Of a stretch of 15,241 nt of DNA, positions 1 to 8,004 are shown piece by piece (position 1 is the first letter of the stretch; each line of letters starts with the position of its first letter). Under the pieces are notes generated by a model. It was not told the origin of the DNA. It saw only the letters and a program-made list of their open reading frames with translations, and searched no databases. The DNA lies in contig NZ_CALKZP010000035.1 in NCBI RefSeq assembly GCF_938002845.1, positions 1 through 15,241 on the forward strand, in the 5' to 3' direction. The translations under genes and the position numbers were made by a program. Origin of the DNA: an uncultured Campylobacter sp. GTDB lineage: Bacteria > Campylobacterota > Campylobacteria > Campylobacterales > Campylobacteraceae.

Positions 1-2360
1 TCGCACTCGATCGAGCGATCGGCGACGTTGTTTAGCTTCTCGCTATCTGGGCTTTCGGAGCGCAGGTAGTAGGTCGATTTTAGCCCCAGCTGCCATGCAA
101 GCGTGTAAATTTCGCTCAGATAGCCGCCGCTAGCTTTGTCTAGGCTCATGAAGATATTTAGGCTCTGGCCTTGATCGATCCATTTTTGGCGGATGGCGCC
201 CGCCTTTACGAGCAGGCGCTGATCGAGCTCGTACGCAGGTACATACGCCTGCCACGTTTTCGGGCTTAAATTCGGCACGACGACCGGGATCATGCCGCTT
301 AGATTGTGCTCAAACCATTTGCGCTTATATACCGGCTCGATCGTCTGCGTGGTGCCTACGAGTATGCTGATGCTCGATGTCGGCGCAATCGCCATCAGAT
401 AGCCGTTTCGCATGCCGTCGCGCTTTACTTTCTCGCGCAGTCCGTCCCAGTCGCAGCTGCTCTGCTCAAAAAGTCCGCCGCGCTTAACGAGCGCTTTGGC
501 GTTTTCGTTCGCTAAATCGATCGGGAAAATTCCTTCGCTCCACTTCGAGCCCGCAAAATCAGGATACCTGCCCTTTTCTACGGCTAAATTTGAACTTGCT
601 TTGATCGCGTTAAAGCTCACGTTTTCCATTATCCTATCGATCAGCTCGAAGTGCTCGTAGCTGCCCCACTTCACGCCGCGCTCGGCCAGCATTTGCGCTT
701 CGCCCATTACGCCGAGCCCTATCGCGCGGGTTTTTAGATTGGTGTGTTTGACTTTGGCGTGCGGGTAAAAATTTAGATCGATGACGTTATCGAGCATTCG
801 CACAGCGATCGGCATCACGCGAGCTATCTCCTCGCGGCTATTGATTTTGCTTAAATTTACGCTTGCGAGGTTACAAACCGCCGTCGCGCCTTCGTCGCAG
901 CCTTTTTCTACGATAAAAATTTCTTTGCCACCCAGCGTGTCTAGCGCGGTGATCTTTTTCGCCTTTTTTACGATGCCCGCGTCGGTTCTTACATCTTCGT
1001 TTTCCTCAAATAGCTTCTCGCTGCCGCCAGCGAAAACGACTTTGATTTTGTAGTGGTTCGGCGCCGTGTTCTGAAAGATCTCGGTGCATAAATTTGAGCT
1101 CCTGATTAAGCCTTGATGCGCGTTTGGATTGATACGGTTGGCATTATCTTTGAAGCATAAAAATGGCATGCCCGTCTCAAAATAGCTCGTTAAAATTTTC
1201 TTCCAAAGCTCCTTTGCCAGGATGGTAGATTTTGAAATTTTATCGTCGGCCTCGTACTGCTCGTAGCGTGCCTCAAATTCCGCGCCATATAGATCACTCA
1301 GATCGCTTACCTCCGCAGGATCGAAGAGCGTCCATTTGCCGCCGCTTTGAAGCCTTTTCATAAACAAATCGTTTATCCACAGCGCGGGGAAAATTTCATG
1401 CGCGCGGCGCCTCTCCTCGCCCGAGTTTTTGCGCAGATCAAGGAAGTCGCTCACATCCATATGCCACGGCTCGATATACACGGCGATAGCGCCCTTGCGC
1501 GTGCCCAGCTGATCGACGGCGACGGCGATGTCGTTTGTGATCTTTAAAAACGGGATGATGCCGCCCGCAGCGTTTTTATGTCCGTCGATGCTGCCGCCCA
1601 TCGCGCGCACCTTGCACCAGTCCCAGCCGATACCGCCGCCAAATTTGCTCAGAAGCGCCATCTCTTTGTAACTATCGAAAATCCCCTCGATATTATCGGG
1701 AGTGGAGCCTACATAGCAGCTGCTTAGCTGATGGCGCGTCGTGCGGGCGTTTGAGAGCGTCGGAGTAGCCAGCATGACTTCAAATTTAGATATGAGATCG
1801 TAAAATTTCTTCGCCCAGCTCTGGCAGTCAAGCTCGTTTTGCGCAAGGAACATCGCGATCGCCATAAACATCTGCTGCGGAAGCTCGATCGGCGCGCCGC
1901 TTTTATCCTTGATGAGGTAGCGATCGTAAAGCGTTTTAATGCCTAGGTAGTTAAACTGCAAATCGCGCTGCGGCTGCAAGTAAGAATTTAGATCCTCTAG
2001 ATCGTATTTTTCCTTTAAGCCAAGCATTATGCGGCCTGCCGCCTCGCCGCGAGCGAAGTAATCTTTTAGACTGTTGTAGCCGCTAAAGCCCGTTACTTTG
2101 TGATACAGATCGTATAAAAATAACCGCGCGGCGACGAAGGTCCAGTTCGGGCGGTCAACGTCGATCTTTTCGACTGCGGTTTTGATGAGGGTTTGCTGAA
2201 TCTCCTCCGTGGTGATCATATCGCGAAACTGGATCTTTGCATCCACCTCAAGCTCGCTAAGGCTTACGTTTTCCAGCCCTTCTACCGCCTCGCTCGTGTA
2301 TTTTTTGATCTTGCTTACGTCAAGTTCCTCGGTTCTGCCGTTTCGTTTGATTACTTTCAT
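1..2360 (-). CDS. nrdA: Ribonucleoside-diphosphate reductase, alpha (large) subunit; C-terminus cut by window edge
   Basis: Class Ia ribonucleotide reductase large subunit, which reduces ribonucleoside diphosphates to deoxynucleotides in the cytoplasm with the NrdB radical subunit. I read 786 complete codons from the ATG at 2358-2360, preceded by AAGGAA. Residues 1-90 are an ATP-cone (MKVIKRNGR start), followed by the ten-stranded barrel. The expected catalytic residues are visible: Cys215 in SSCYVG and Cys496 in AVCNLAS (the redox pair, E. coli C225/C462), Cys425 in SNLCTEI (the thiyl radical site, E. coli C439), Asn423 and Glu427 beside it, and the radical-transfer pair Tyr764-Tyr765 in TYYLR. 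Compared with E. coli the spacing between Cys425 and Cys496 is 71 instead of 23 residues, an insertion of about 48 residues. The frame is open at base 1, where it reads DRSIEC; only a few C-terminal residues, which usually include a cysteine pair, should be missing. Confidence 0.97.
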   Translation of the reverse strand, partial: MKVIKRNGRTEELDVSKIKKYTSEAVEGLENVSLSELEVDAKIQFRDMITTEEIQQTLIKTAVEKIDVDRPNWTFVAARLFLYDLYHKVTGFSGYNSLKDYFARGEAAGRIMLGLKEKYDLEDLNSYLQPQRDLQFNYLGIKTLYDRYLIKDKSGAPIELPQQMFMAIAMFLAQNELDCQSWAKKFYDLISKFEVMLATPTLSNARTTRHQLSSCYVGSTPDNIEGIFDSYKEMALLSKFGGGIGWDWCKVRAMGGSIDGHKNAAGGIIPFLKITNDIAVAVDQLGTRKGAIAVYIEPWHMDVSDFLDLRKNSGEERRRAHEIFPALWINDLFMKRLQSGGKWTLFDPAEVSDLSDLYGAEFEARYEQYEADDKISKSTILAKELWKKILTSYFETGMPFLCFKDNANRINPNAHQGLIRSSNLCTEIFQNTAPNHYKIKVVFAGGSEKLFEENEDVRTDAGIVKKAKKITALDTLGGKEIFIVEKGCDEGATAVCNLASVNLSKINSREEIARVMPIAVRMLDNVIDLNFYPHAKVKHTNLKTRAIGLGVMGEAQMLAERGVKWGSYEHFELIDRIMENVSFNAIKASSNLAVEKGRYPDFAGSKWSEGIFPIDLANENAKALVKRGGLFEQSSCDWDGLREKVKRDGMRNGYLMAIAPTSSISILVGTTQTIEPVYKRKWFEHNLSGMIPVVVPNLSPKTWQAYVPAYELDQRLLVKAGAIRQKWIDQGQSLNIFMSLDKASGGYLSEIYTLAWQLGLKSTYYLRSESPDSEKLNNVADRSIEC

Positions 2361-2375
2361 ATCGTTCCTTGAAAT

Positions 2376-2453
2376 TTAAAAATGCAAATTTAGCGTTAGT
2401 TTCCCAATATAAAATACGTCGTCAAAAGAGGCGACGTAATAAATGCCGCTCAT
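2376..2453 (-). other. Possible 25-codon leader ORF in the nrdA 5' UTR
   Basis: An ATG at 2451-2453 opens 25 codons (start MSGIYYVASF, rich in Tyr, Phe and Val) that end with TAA at 2376-2378, 15 nt before the nrdA ATG. It lies wholly downstream of the predicted nrdA promoter. The ribosome site in front is weak (GGCGGA 3 nt before the ATG). It spans the 7-bp hairpin of the leader. It may be a real leader peptide or a chance ORF; nothing here decides it. Confidence 0.2.
2415..2438 (-). promoter_or_regulatory. Hairpin in the nrdA leader
   Basis: TACGTCG and CGACGTA (2415-2421 and 2432-2438) form a 7-bp stem with a 10-nt loop in the transcribed leader of nrdA. There is no following T-run, so it is not a standard terminator. 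A regulatory role is only a possibility. Confidence 0.25.
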
Positions 2454-2500
2454 AATCCGCCGTCTTTTAAATTTACGCTAGCTGCGCTGCAAAAGCGCGC

Positions 2501-2506
2501 ATTATA
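2501..2506 (-). promoter_or_regulatory. Predicted sigma70 -10 element of nrdA
   Basis: On the minus strand the sequence reads TTTTGGCTATAATGC, a consensus TATAAT -10 with the upstream T-rich stretch usual for Campylobacter promoters and no convincing -35. The predicted start near 2494 gives a leader of about 134 nt. Confidence 0.6.
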
Positions 2507-2702
2507 GCCAAAATTGCTTAAGTCTATCTGTCATTGTAAGTATGAGATTTTGGCTTGTAAGTTTTAAAATTTAGCAAGGCATGCAGAAACGATGCGGTAA
2601 AATTTGAGCGAAATTTTATGGTAGAGCCGCGAAATTTTGCAGGTAAAAATTTACGCAAAGCTTTGCGAAATTTTGCGCCGAAAAAGCAGGAAAACAAAAA
2701 TC

Positions 2703-2733
2703 TTTGCGGGCAGGCTTAAAATCCGCCCGCAAA
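2703..2733 (-). terminator. Rho-independent terminator of the DUF945-like gene
   Basis: A 9-bp stem (TTTGCGGGC / GCCCGCAAA, loop 2712-2724) begins 11 nt after the stop codon at 2744-2746. On the minus strand it is followed by GATTTTTGTTTTTC, a good T-rich tail. Both features are seen directly. Confidence 0.85.
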
Positions 2734-2743
2734 GCTTAAGAAT

Positions 2744-4192
2744 TTAGTTGCGCGGTAGCGGGATAGGCTTTCCGTTTAAGATCATAGAGTTGCTTGCCTT
2801 ATCGAAGCTAAACTCCATCTTAACCCCATCTCCATCAGGCTTAAGAAACTGCGAGCCGTAAACTTCCGCCATCGGCGCAAAATCGCGCAGGCTATCATAA
2901 GGCGATAGGAAGTCCGTGATGGTCGTATTTATCGTAGCTTTGCCATCCAAGCTCATACGCTTAAAAAGCTGCGTCTCGTCGATGTAGCCGCCTACTAGCG
3001 CGCTTGCGTTAAAAGCAAATTTCTTACCAAGGCTATTTTCAAACGAAAAATCATTCACGTTGATTTTCATATCATCTTTTAGCAGCTTCATAAAAAGCTC
3101 TTTATTTTCCGCTAATTTTTCGCCTTCTTGCGGATTTGAGATAATAGACAGATATTTTTCGAAAAGTGCGGCGCTAAAGCTGGTATCGACGCCTAAATGG
3201 ATGTTTCGCACTAGCACGTCAGCGATTTTTAGGCTTTGGGCTTTATCGCTTTCGTTGAAATTTAAAATTCCATCTTTTACGCGATAGCTACCTTCCGTGC
3301 TCATATCCGTAACTACGACGAAGCGCTGCTTATCTACAGTTACGACGAGCTCTTTTGTGCTGCCTGCAAAATCTATGTCATTTAAAAAGAGCTTGGTTAT
3401 ATTATCGTCTAGATCTTGGATTCCGTTTTTAAAGTTTGCTTCATAGATAAGATCCTTTATATCAAGACCCGAATCCTTGCCGTCGTCTATAAAAATTTCA
3501 CCGATTTTAAAGCCCAAGGCTTTTATCGTTTTGCCGCTCATATCGCTCGTGCCGTTTAGGCTAAGGCCTGCAAGACGTCCTATTCCGCCATCTTCGAGCA
3601 CATTTATATCGGCTAGCTTTGCGCTAAATTTAACCTCTGTAGGTCCGTAGTTTAGATGCGTGCTAAGCGGCGCGTCAGTCTTAAACAGCTTCTTGCAAGG
3701 CTCTGCGTAATATGGCGTCTTAATCGTTAAAATTCCGTCGCTCTCAAATCCATCCGCAGCGTTTTTTACGCTATGCTTAATAGTGTAGTCGTAGCGAAAA
3801 GCAAAATCTTCCGGGAAAATTTTAGCAGGATCTGGCTCGTCCGTATCGTTGCTATCTTGCGCGCCTGCTTTTTCCTTTAGCTTGCTAAAGCCTTCAGCAA
3901 GGCTTTTTTGTAGTTTCTCTTTTTTTACTACGCCTTCGATAAAGCCGCTTGAGTTGCTATCTCCGGGATAAAATTTAGCGCTCTTAGTCTCGAAAATTTC
4001 GTTTCTAGCGATAAATTCCGCAATCTGCTGCTCAATCGCGGCGCTGGCACTCTTGCCGACCGCACCGTCAACCGTTTTGGTTATGCTATCGTTTACACTT
4101 TTAGCTACGCCAGTTTTAGCGTCCTTTGTCGCTACAAAAACGCCCACTATAAGCGCTACGATGACCACTAAAGCCGCGATGATCTTTTTCAT
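2744..4192 (-). CDS. DUF945 / YdgA-like membrane-anchored protein
   Basis: A 482-residue protein whose N-terminus is a single hydrophobic anchor (MKKIIAALVVIVALIVGVFVA, residues about 3-21), followed by a long soluble part presumably outside the inner membrane. Its organisation resembles the DUF945 family (E. coli YdgA, about 500 residues): an N-terminal anchor, a central GPTEVKFSAKL-type beta-rich region and a short C-terminal strand ending in ILNGKPIPLP, comparable with the ITLNGQ ending of YdgA. Function in this family is unclear. The frame is open for 22 codons further upstream (to 4258), but the ribosome site AAAGGAG at 4198-4204 points to the ATG pair at 4190-4195. I chose the second ATG because it leaves 5 nt from AGGAG, against 2 nt for the first. 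It is monocistronic: divergent from pyrG, terminator downstream. Family assignment is from memory of motif layout and is moderate. Confidence 0.65.
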   Translation of the reverse strand: MKKIIAALVVIVALIVGVFVATKDAKTGVAKSVNDSITKTVDGAVGKSASAAIEQQIAEFIARNEIFETKSAKFYPGDSNSSGFIEGVVKKEKLQKSLAEGFSKLKEKAGAQDSNDTDEPDPAKIFPEDFAFRYDYTIKHSVKNAADGFESDGILTIKTPYYAEPCKKLFKTDAPLSTHLNYGPTEVKFSAKLADINVLEDGGIGRLAGLSLNGTSDMSGKTIKALGFKIGEIFIDDGKDSGLDIKDLIYEANFKNGIQDLDDNITKLFLNDIDFAGSTKELVVTVDKQRFVVVTDMSTEGSYRVKDGILNFNESDKAQSLKIADVLVRNIHLGVDTSFSAALFEKYLSIISNPQEGEKLAENKELFMKLLKDDMKINVNDFSFENSLGKKFAFNASALVGGYIDETQLFKRMSLDGKATINTTITDFLSPYDSLRDFAPMAEVYGSQFLKPDGDGVKMEFSFDKASNSMILNGKPIPLPRN

Positions 4193-4195
4193 CAT

Positions 4196-4204
4196 CTCTC
4201 CTTT
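4196..4204 (-). promoter_or_regulatory. Ribosome binding site that decides the DUF945-like start
   Basis: The minus strand reads AAAGGAGAG directly before ATGATGAAAAAG. This perfect Shine-Dalgarno argues against the longer reading frame that begins at 4258, which would put it inside the coding sequence. Confidence 0.75.
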
Positions 4205-4258
4205 AAATTTAAAATTTATTTGGGTGCGTATTTTGCCGTAAATTTCTAAAATTTTCAA

Positions 4259-4264
4259 ATTCTA
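4259..4264 (-). promoter_or_regulatory. Weak candidate -10 of the DUF945-like gene
   Basis: The minus strand reads AAGCTAGAATTTG, giving TAGAAT about 64 nt before the chosen start. It is the best -10 match I find in the divergent intergenic region but is not strong. Confidence 0.3.
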
Positions 4265-4292
4265 GCTTAGTGTGCTTTAACCTAAAAGAAGT

Positions 4293-4298
4293 TATAAT
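4293..4298 (+). promoter_or_regulatory. Predicted -10 element of pyrG
   Basis: A perfect TATAAT (in AGTTATAATCGCG) lies 32 nt before the pyrG ATG, giving a start near 4305 and a leader of about 25 nt. A 12-bp perfect palindrome, gatattaatatc, covers the predicted start (4302-4313). Confidence 0.65.
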
Positions 4299-4330
4299 CG
4301 CGATATTAATATCAAAATTTAGGAAAACTT

Positions 4331-5962
4331 ATGGCAAAACAAACGAAATATATTTTCGTCACCGGCGGAGTGCTGAGCTCGCTGGGTAAAGGCATTGCGG
4401 CGGCGTCGATCGCGACGCTTTTAAAGCACGCGGGGCTTAAAGTGCGCATATTAAAGGCGGATCCTTATATCAACGTCGATCCCGGCACCATGAGCCCGCT
4501 GGAGCACGGAGAGGTTTTCGTCACCGACGACGGCGCGGAGACCGATCTGGATCTTGGGCATTATGAGCGGTTCTTGGATGAAAATTTAAGCCAAGATAAC
4601 AACTTCACCACGGGCAAAGTCTACAGCTCCGTCATCGAAAAGGAGCGCAGGGGCGATTATCTGGGCAAAACGATCCAGGTGATCCCTCACATCGTAGGCG
4701 AAATCGTACGCCGCATAAAAAAGGCGGGCGAGGGCAACGACGTGCTGATAGTCGAGATCGGCGGCACCGTAGGCGACATCGAGGGGTTGCCGTTTTTAGA
4801 GGCGATCCGCGCGATGAGAGTGGAGCTTGGTAGAGTAAATACGATGAATATCCACCTCACGCTCGTGCCTTTTATAAAAGTCGCGGGCGAGCTCAAAACC
4901 AAGCCCACGCAGCACAGCGTAGGCGAGCTGCGCCGTATCGGTATCAGCCCCGATATGATAATCTGCCGCTCCGAAATGCCGCTAAATCGCGCGCTTAAAG
5001 ATAAGATCGCGCTAAGCTGCGGCGTGGATAAAAACTGCGTCATCGAAAGCCCCGATAGCGCGAGTATCTATCAGATCCCACTTGCGTTTTTGAAGCAGGA
5101 TATTTTAACACCGATCGCAGAGACTCTAAGCTTAAACAAGCTCGAAGTCGATATGAGCAACTGGGACAGCCTCGTTAAGCGCGTCATCGTGCCTACGAAC
5201 GAAACCACGATCGCTTTCGTCGGCAAATATATCGATCTAAAAGAAAGCTACAAATCCCTCACCGAGGGAATCATCCACGCGGGCGCTACGCTTGATACGC
5301 GGATAAGCTTAAAGTGGGTAGATAGCGAAAAAATTGAAGCAAGCAATGTGGATGAAATTTTCCGCGACGTAAACGGAATTTTGGTAGCAGGCGGCTTCGG
5401 CTCGCGCGGGATAGAGGGTAAAATTTTAGCCATAAACTACGCGCGGGTGCATAAGGTGCCGTTTTTGGGCATCTGCCTGGGGATGCAGCTTGCGATGGTG
5501 GAGTTTGCGCGCAATGTCTTAAAACTGAAAAACGCCAACTCCTCGGAATTTGACCCACAGACCGAAGATCCGGTGATCTACCTCATCGACAGCTTTATCG
5601 ACGCAAGCGGCAAAAAGCAGATCCGCACGCACAAATCCCCCATGGGCGGCACTATGCGGCTGGGCGGCTATGACTGCGACGTCAAAAAAGGCTCGCTTTT
5701 GGGTAAAATTTACGGCGAACAAAAAACCATCCGCGAGCGCCACCGCCACCGCTACGAAGCCAATCCGAAGTACCGCGCCGAGTTTGAAAAGCACGGGCTT
5801 ATCGTCTGCGGCGAGAGTGATGGGCTTATCGAAGCGGTCGAGCTAAAAAACCATCCGTTTTTTCTGGGCGTGCAGTTTCACCCGGAATTTACCAGCCGTC
5901 TAGTACGCCCAAATCCCGCTATTTTGGGCTTTATCGAAGCATCTATAAAAAATGCTAGGTAA
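4331..5962 (+). CDS. pyrG: CTP synthase
   Basis: Makes CTP from UTP with ATP and glutamine, the last step of de novo pyrimidine nucleotide synthesis, in the cytoplasm. At 543 residues it has the normal length. The N-terminal synthetase domain (about 1-270) shows TGGVLSSLGKGIAAA with the P-loop Lys20, KADPYINVDPGTMSP and EIGGTVGDIEG. The C-terminal class I glutamine amidotransferase domain (about 290-540) shows GGFGSRG, the nucleophile Cys382 in GICLGMQ, and the His517/Glu519 pair in QFHPEF (E. coli C379, H515, E517). Start chosen at the ATG after AGGAAAACTT. All catalytic residues are present and the frame is intact. It overlaps recJ by 11 nt, so the two are probably co-transcribed from the promoter at 4293. 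Confidence 0.98.
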   Translation: MAKQTKYIFVTGGVLSSLGKGIAAASIATLLKHAGLKVRILKADPYINVDPGTMSPLEHGEVFVTDDGAETDLDLGHYERFLDENLSQDNNFTTGKVYSSVIEKERRGDYLGKTIQVIPHIVGEIVRRIKKAGEGNDVLIVEIGGTVGDIEGLPFLEAIRAMRVELGRVNTMNIHLTLVPFIKVAGELKTKPTQHSVGELRRIGISPDMIICRSEMPLNRALKDKIALSCGVDKNCVIESPDSASIYQIPLAFLKQDILTPIAETLSLNKLEVDMSNWDSLVKRVIVPTNETTIAFVGKYIDLKESYKSLTEGIIHAGATLDTRISLKWVDSEKIEASNVDEIFRDVNGILVAGGFGSRGIEGKILAINYARVHKVPFLGICLGMQLAMVEFARNVLKLKNANSSEFDPQTEDPVIYLIDSFIDASGKKQIRTHKSPMGGTMRLGGYDCDVKKGSLLGKIYGEQKTIRERHRHRYEANPKYRAEFEKHGLIVCGESDGLIEAVELKNHPFFLGVQFHPEFTSRLVRPNPAILGFIEASIKNAR

Positions 5963-7532
5963 AAATGAGATAAGGGAAATTCTAAAATCGAGATTTGCGA
6001 ACGATCGGCATACTAAAATTTCTGAAATTCCCTTACCCTGCGATCTGAAAGATACCTACAAGGCGGCTTTGCGCATAAAAACTGCCATCGAAGAAAACCA
6101 GCGCATAGCCGTAGTCGGCGATTACGACGTCGACGGTATCGTAAGCACCGTCATAATGAGCGATTTTTTCAATCAAATAGGCGCGGAGTACGTCATTAAG
6201 ATCCCAAACCGCTTCACCGACGGATACGGGCTAAACAGCGAGATTATAGAAGAGCTTGAGGATGTGGATCTCATCATTACCGTAGATAACGGCACCTCCG
6301 CGACGGAAGCTGCCGAAATTTGCGCTCAAAAGGGGATCGATCTCATCATTACCGATCATCACATGCCCCCGCCCGTGCTGCCGCGCGCTTACGCGATAAT
6401 CAATCCGAAGCAGCCTGACTGCACCTTCCCAAATATCGAAATTTGCGGCGCTCAGGTAGCGTGGTATCTCGTAGGCGCGCTAAAAGAAACCCTCGGCGTG
6501 AACTACGATATGGCAAGCTCGATGGATATCCTCATCATCGCCATAATCGCCGATATGATGGAGCTGCGCGATATGAACCGCGCGCTTTTGCGTTTCGGCA
6601 TCAAGCGGTTAAATAGTTCGAACCGCGCCTGCTTCAAGGCGATTAAGGAGCATTATTTTAAAAAACATTTCGAATTCGACGATATCAGCTACACGATCGC
6701 GCCGCTTATCAACTGCACGGGGCGGATGGACGATGCTACGATGTCGTATAACTTCCTATGCGCCAAAAATATCAGAGAGGCAAATCACTACCTAGAGACG
6801 ATAAATTCGATCAATAACTCGCGCAAAGAGGAGGAGAAAAGCCTCTACGACGAGATCGTAAAAAGCGTCGATCCGAGCGACAACGTCATCGTCGTGTGGG
6901 GTCCGCAGTGGCACGAAGGGATCATCGGCATCGTCGCAAGCCGCCTAAGCAAGACCTACAAAAAGCCCGCGATCGTCTTTAGCGTAAGCGACTCGCGCGC
7001 CAAAGGAAGCGCGCGCAGCATCGGTAAATTCGACATTTTAGAGCTGATCTCCTCGCAAAGCGAAATTTTAACGACCTTCGGCGGACACAAGGGCGCTGCG
7101 GGCGTGGGGATCGATCCTGCGCTGCTGCAGGAGTTTAAGCGGCGCGTAAATGAGCGCATTACGCCCAAGGATCTGAGCGATTTTAGCGCGCAAGACGATC
7201 TGCTGGGCGAGCTGGACGCGTCGCAGATAGACTTCGAGCTGCTTGAAATTTTAGAATTTTACGAGCCCTACGGGCAGAAAAATCCTCGCCCGCTCTTTTG
7301 TATCAAAGGCGCGCGCGCCCGCAATATCAGGGAGATCGGCAAGGAGGGCAAGCATATCAAAATGGCGCTTGATAAAAACAGCGGCAGCGTCGAGGCGCTG
7401 TTTTTCAACTACGACTTTTTGCCGCGCGCGGGAGAGCGGGTGGACGCGATCTTTACGATTAGCAAAAACAACTTCCGCGGCACGATCACGCCAGAGCTCA
7501 TCATCAAGGAGCTAACCCCGAGCGAGAGTTAA
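5952..7532 (+). CDS. recJ: Single-stranded-DNA-specific 5'-3' exonuclease RecJ
   Basis: RecJ degrades single-stranded DNA 5' to 3' in recombination and mismatch/base-excision repair, using a metal-dependent DHH phosphoesterase core. In the 526 residues I see motif I GDYDVDG (56-62), motif II VDNG (Asp112), motif III DHH (135-137), motif IV NCTGRMDDA, then the DHHA1 domain with GIIGIVASRL and the GGHKGAAG loop (377-384), and a C-terminal OB-like part ending around ELIIKEL. Length fits campylobacterial RecJ, shorter than the E. coli enzyme. The ATG lies inside the last codons of pyrG and has no good ribosome site of its own, so translation is probably coupled to pyrG. No clear intrinsic terminator follows; an AT-only 16-bp palindrome (7530-7545) overlaps the stop. 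Confidence 0.95.
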   Translation: MLGKNEIREILKSRFANDRHTKISEIPLPCDLKDTYKAALRIKTAIEENQRIAVVGDYDVDGIVSTVIMSDFFNQIGAEYVIKIPNRFTDGYGLNSEIIEELEDVDLIITVDNGTSATEAAEICAQKGIDLIITDHHMPPPVLPRAYAIINPKQPDCTFPNIEICGAQVAWYLVGALKETLGVNYDMASSMDILIIAIIADMMELRDMNRALLRFGIKRLNSSNRACFKAIKEHYFKKHFEFDDISYTIAPLINCTGRMDDATMSYNFLCAKNIREANHYLETINSINNSRKEEEKSLYDEIVKSVDPSDNVIVVWGPQWHEGIIGIVASRLSKTYKKPAIVFSVSDSRAKGSARSIGKFDILELISSQSEILTTFGGHKGAAGVGIDPALLQEFKRRVNERITPKDLSDFSAQDDLLGELDASQIDFELLEILEFYEPYGQKNPRPLFCIKGARARNIREIGKEGKHIKMALDKNSGSVEALFFNYDFLPRAGERVDAIFTISKNNFRGTITPELIIKELTPSES

Positions 7533-8004
7533 ATTTTAAAATTTAGGCGTCTTGGCGTGCATTTCGCGCCGGACACGGCCTTTAAATTTAACGCTCGATC
7601 TATGAGCTAGGCGCGCATTGCGCACTCGGCAGGGTCGCCCTACTACAGCGCCCGTCTGCTCTACTCGCCCGATATGTATTGCACGCTCGGCACGACTTAA
7701 AAATTTAATGCGCGAGTTATGGATTTGACTTTCGATGCGAGCTCAAGCGTGCGATTTCGGGGCTAGGCACGGCGCGCGAACGCAATGCATTATTTTTAGC
7801 TCCTGCACGGTTTGCAAAACAGACGAAATTTTTGGGCGCGGTGAAAATAAAATTTAAACGTTTTGGAATTTTAAAATTTTGTGAGAGCGAACGGAAGCGG
7901 TCTGAAACAGGCAGGATAGCCCTACAAATGGAATTTTAGATAAAATTTTATGAAGCGGCGGGCGGGCTAAATTTTAAAATTTGACCCGCCCTTAAACTCA
8001 GAGG
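7533..8004. other. Gene-free region between convergent recJ and the cupin gene
   Basis: About 470 nt with stop codons in all frames. The longest thing resembling coding is a 29-codon stretch without an initiation site on the plus strand (about 7611-7700, containing SPYYSARLLYSP and ending in TAA). The stretch is uneven: AT-rich blocks of AAATTTTAAAATTT type alternate with GC-rich blocks. The right end holds a GC hairpin (7960-7991). It could be the remnant of a decayed gene; I recognise none. Confidence 0.6.
7960..7991 (-). terminator. GC hairpin downstream of the cupin gene, possible terminator
   Basis: GGGCGGG (7960-7966) pairs with CCCGCCC (7985-7991); the AT-rich interior (7969-7982) is itself self-complementary and can extend the stem. 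It lies 13 nt beyond the cupin stop codon. There is no proper T-run on either side, so termination efficiency is uncertain; it may serve both converging transcripts. Confidence 0.4.

Larger units (their letters stand above)
2361..2743. other. Intergenic region: nrdA leader and promoter plus terminator of the upstream gene
   Basis: This 383-nt gap separates two minus-strand genes. It holds the nrdA ribosome site (AAGGAA at 2366-2371), a possible 25-codon leader ORF, a 7-bp hairpin (2415-2438), the predicted nrdA promoter (2501-2506) and the intrinsic terminator of the gene to the right (2703-2733). Between promoter and terminator lie AT-rich filler, two copies of a 12-nt word (gcgaaattttgc at 2629 and 2665) and a 14-bp perfect palindrome at 2654-2667. 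I see no conserved protein or RNA gene. Confidence 0.7.

Noticed and set aside
1373..1381. TTATCCACA, a perfect match to the DnaA box
   Set aside because: A single copy inside a conserved coding part of nrdA (LWIND), with no cluster, AT-rich unwinding element or dnaA nearby; not evidence of an origin.
2654..2667. 14-bp palindrome CGCAAAGCTTTGCG between nrdA and the terminator
   Set aside because: It is not next to a gene end or start and has no T tail; the true terminator is at 2703-2733. I see no reason to give it a function.
4195..4258. Upstream extension of the DUF945-like protein to an earlier ATG
   Set aside because: A strong Shine-Dalgarno lies inside this extension and the hydrophobic anchor would no longer be N-terminal.
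7530..7545. 16-bp perfect AT palindrome at the recJ stop as a terminator
   Set aside because: The stem is entirely A/T and has no T-run after it; similar AAATTTTAAAATTT words are scattered through the window.
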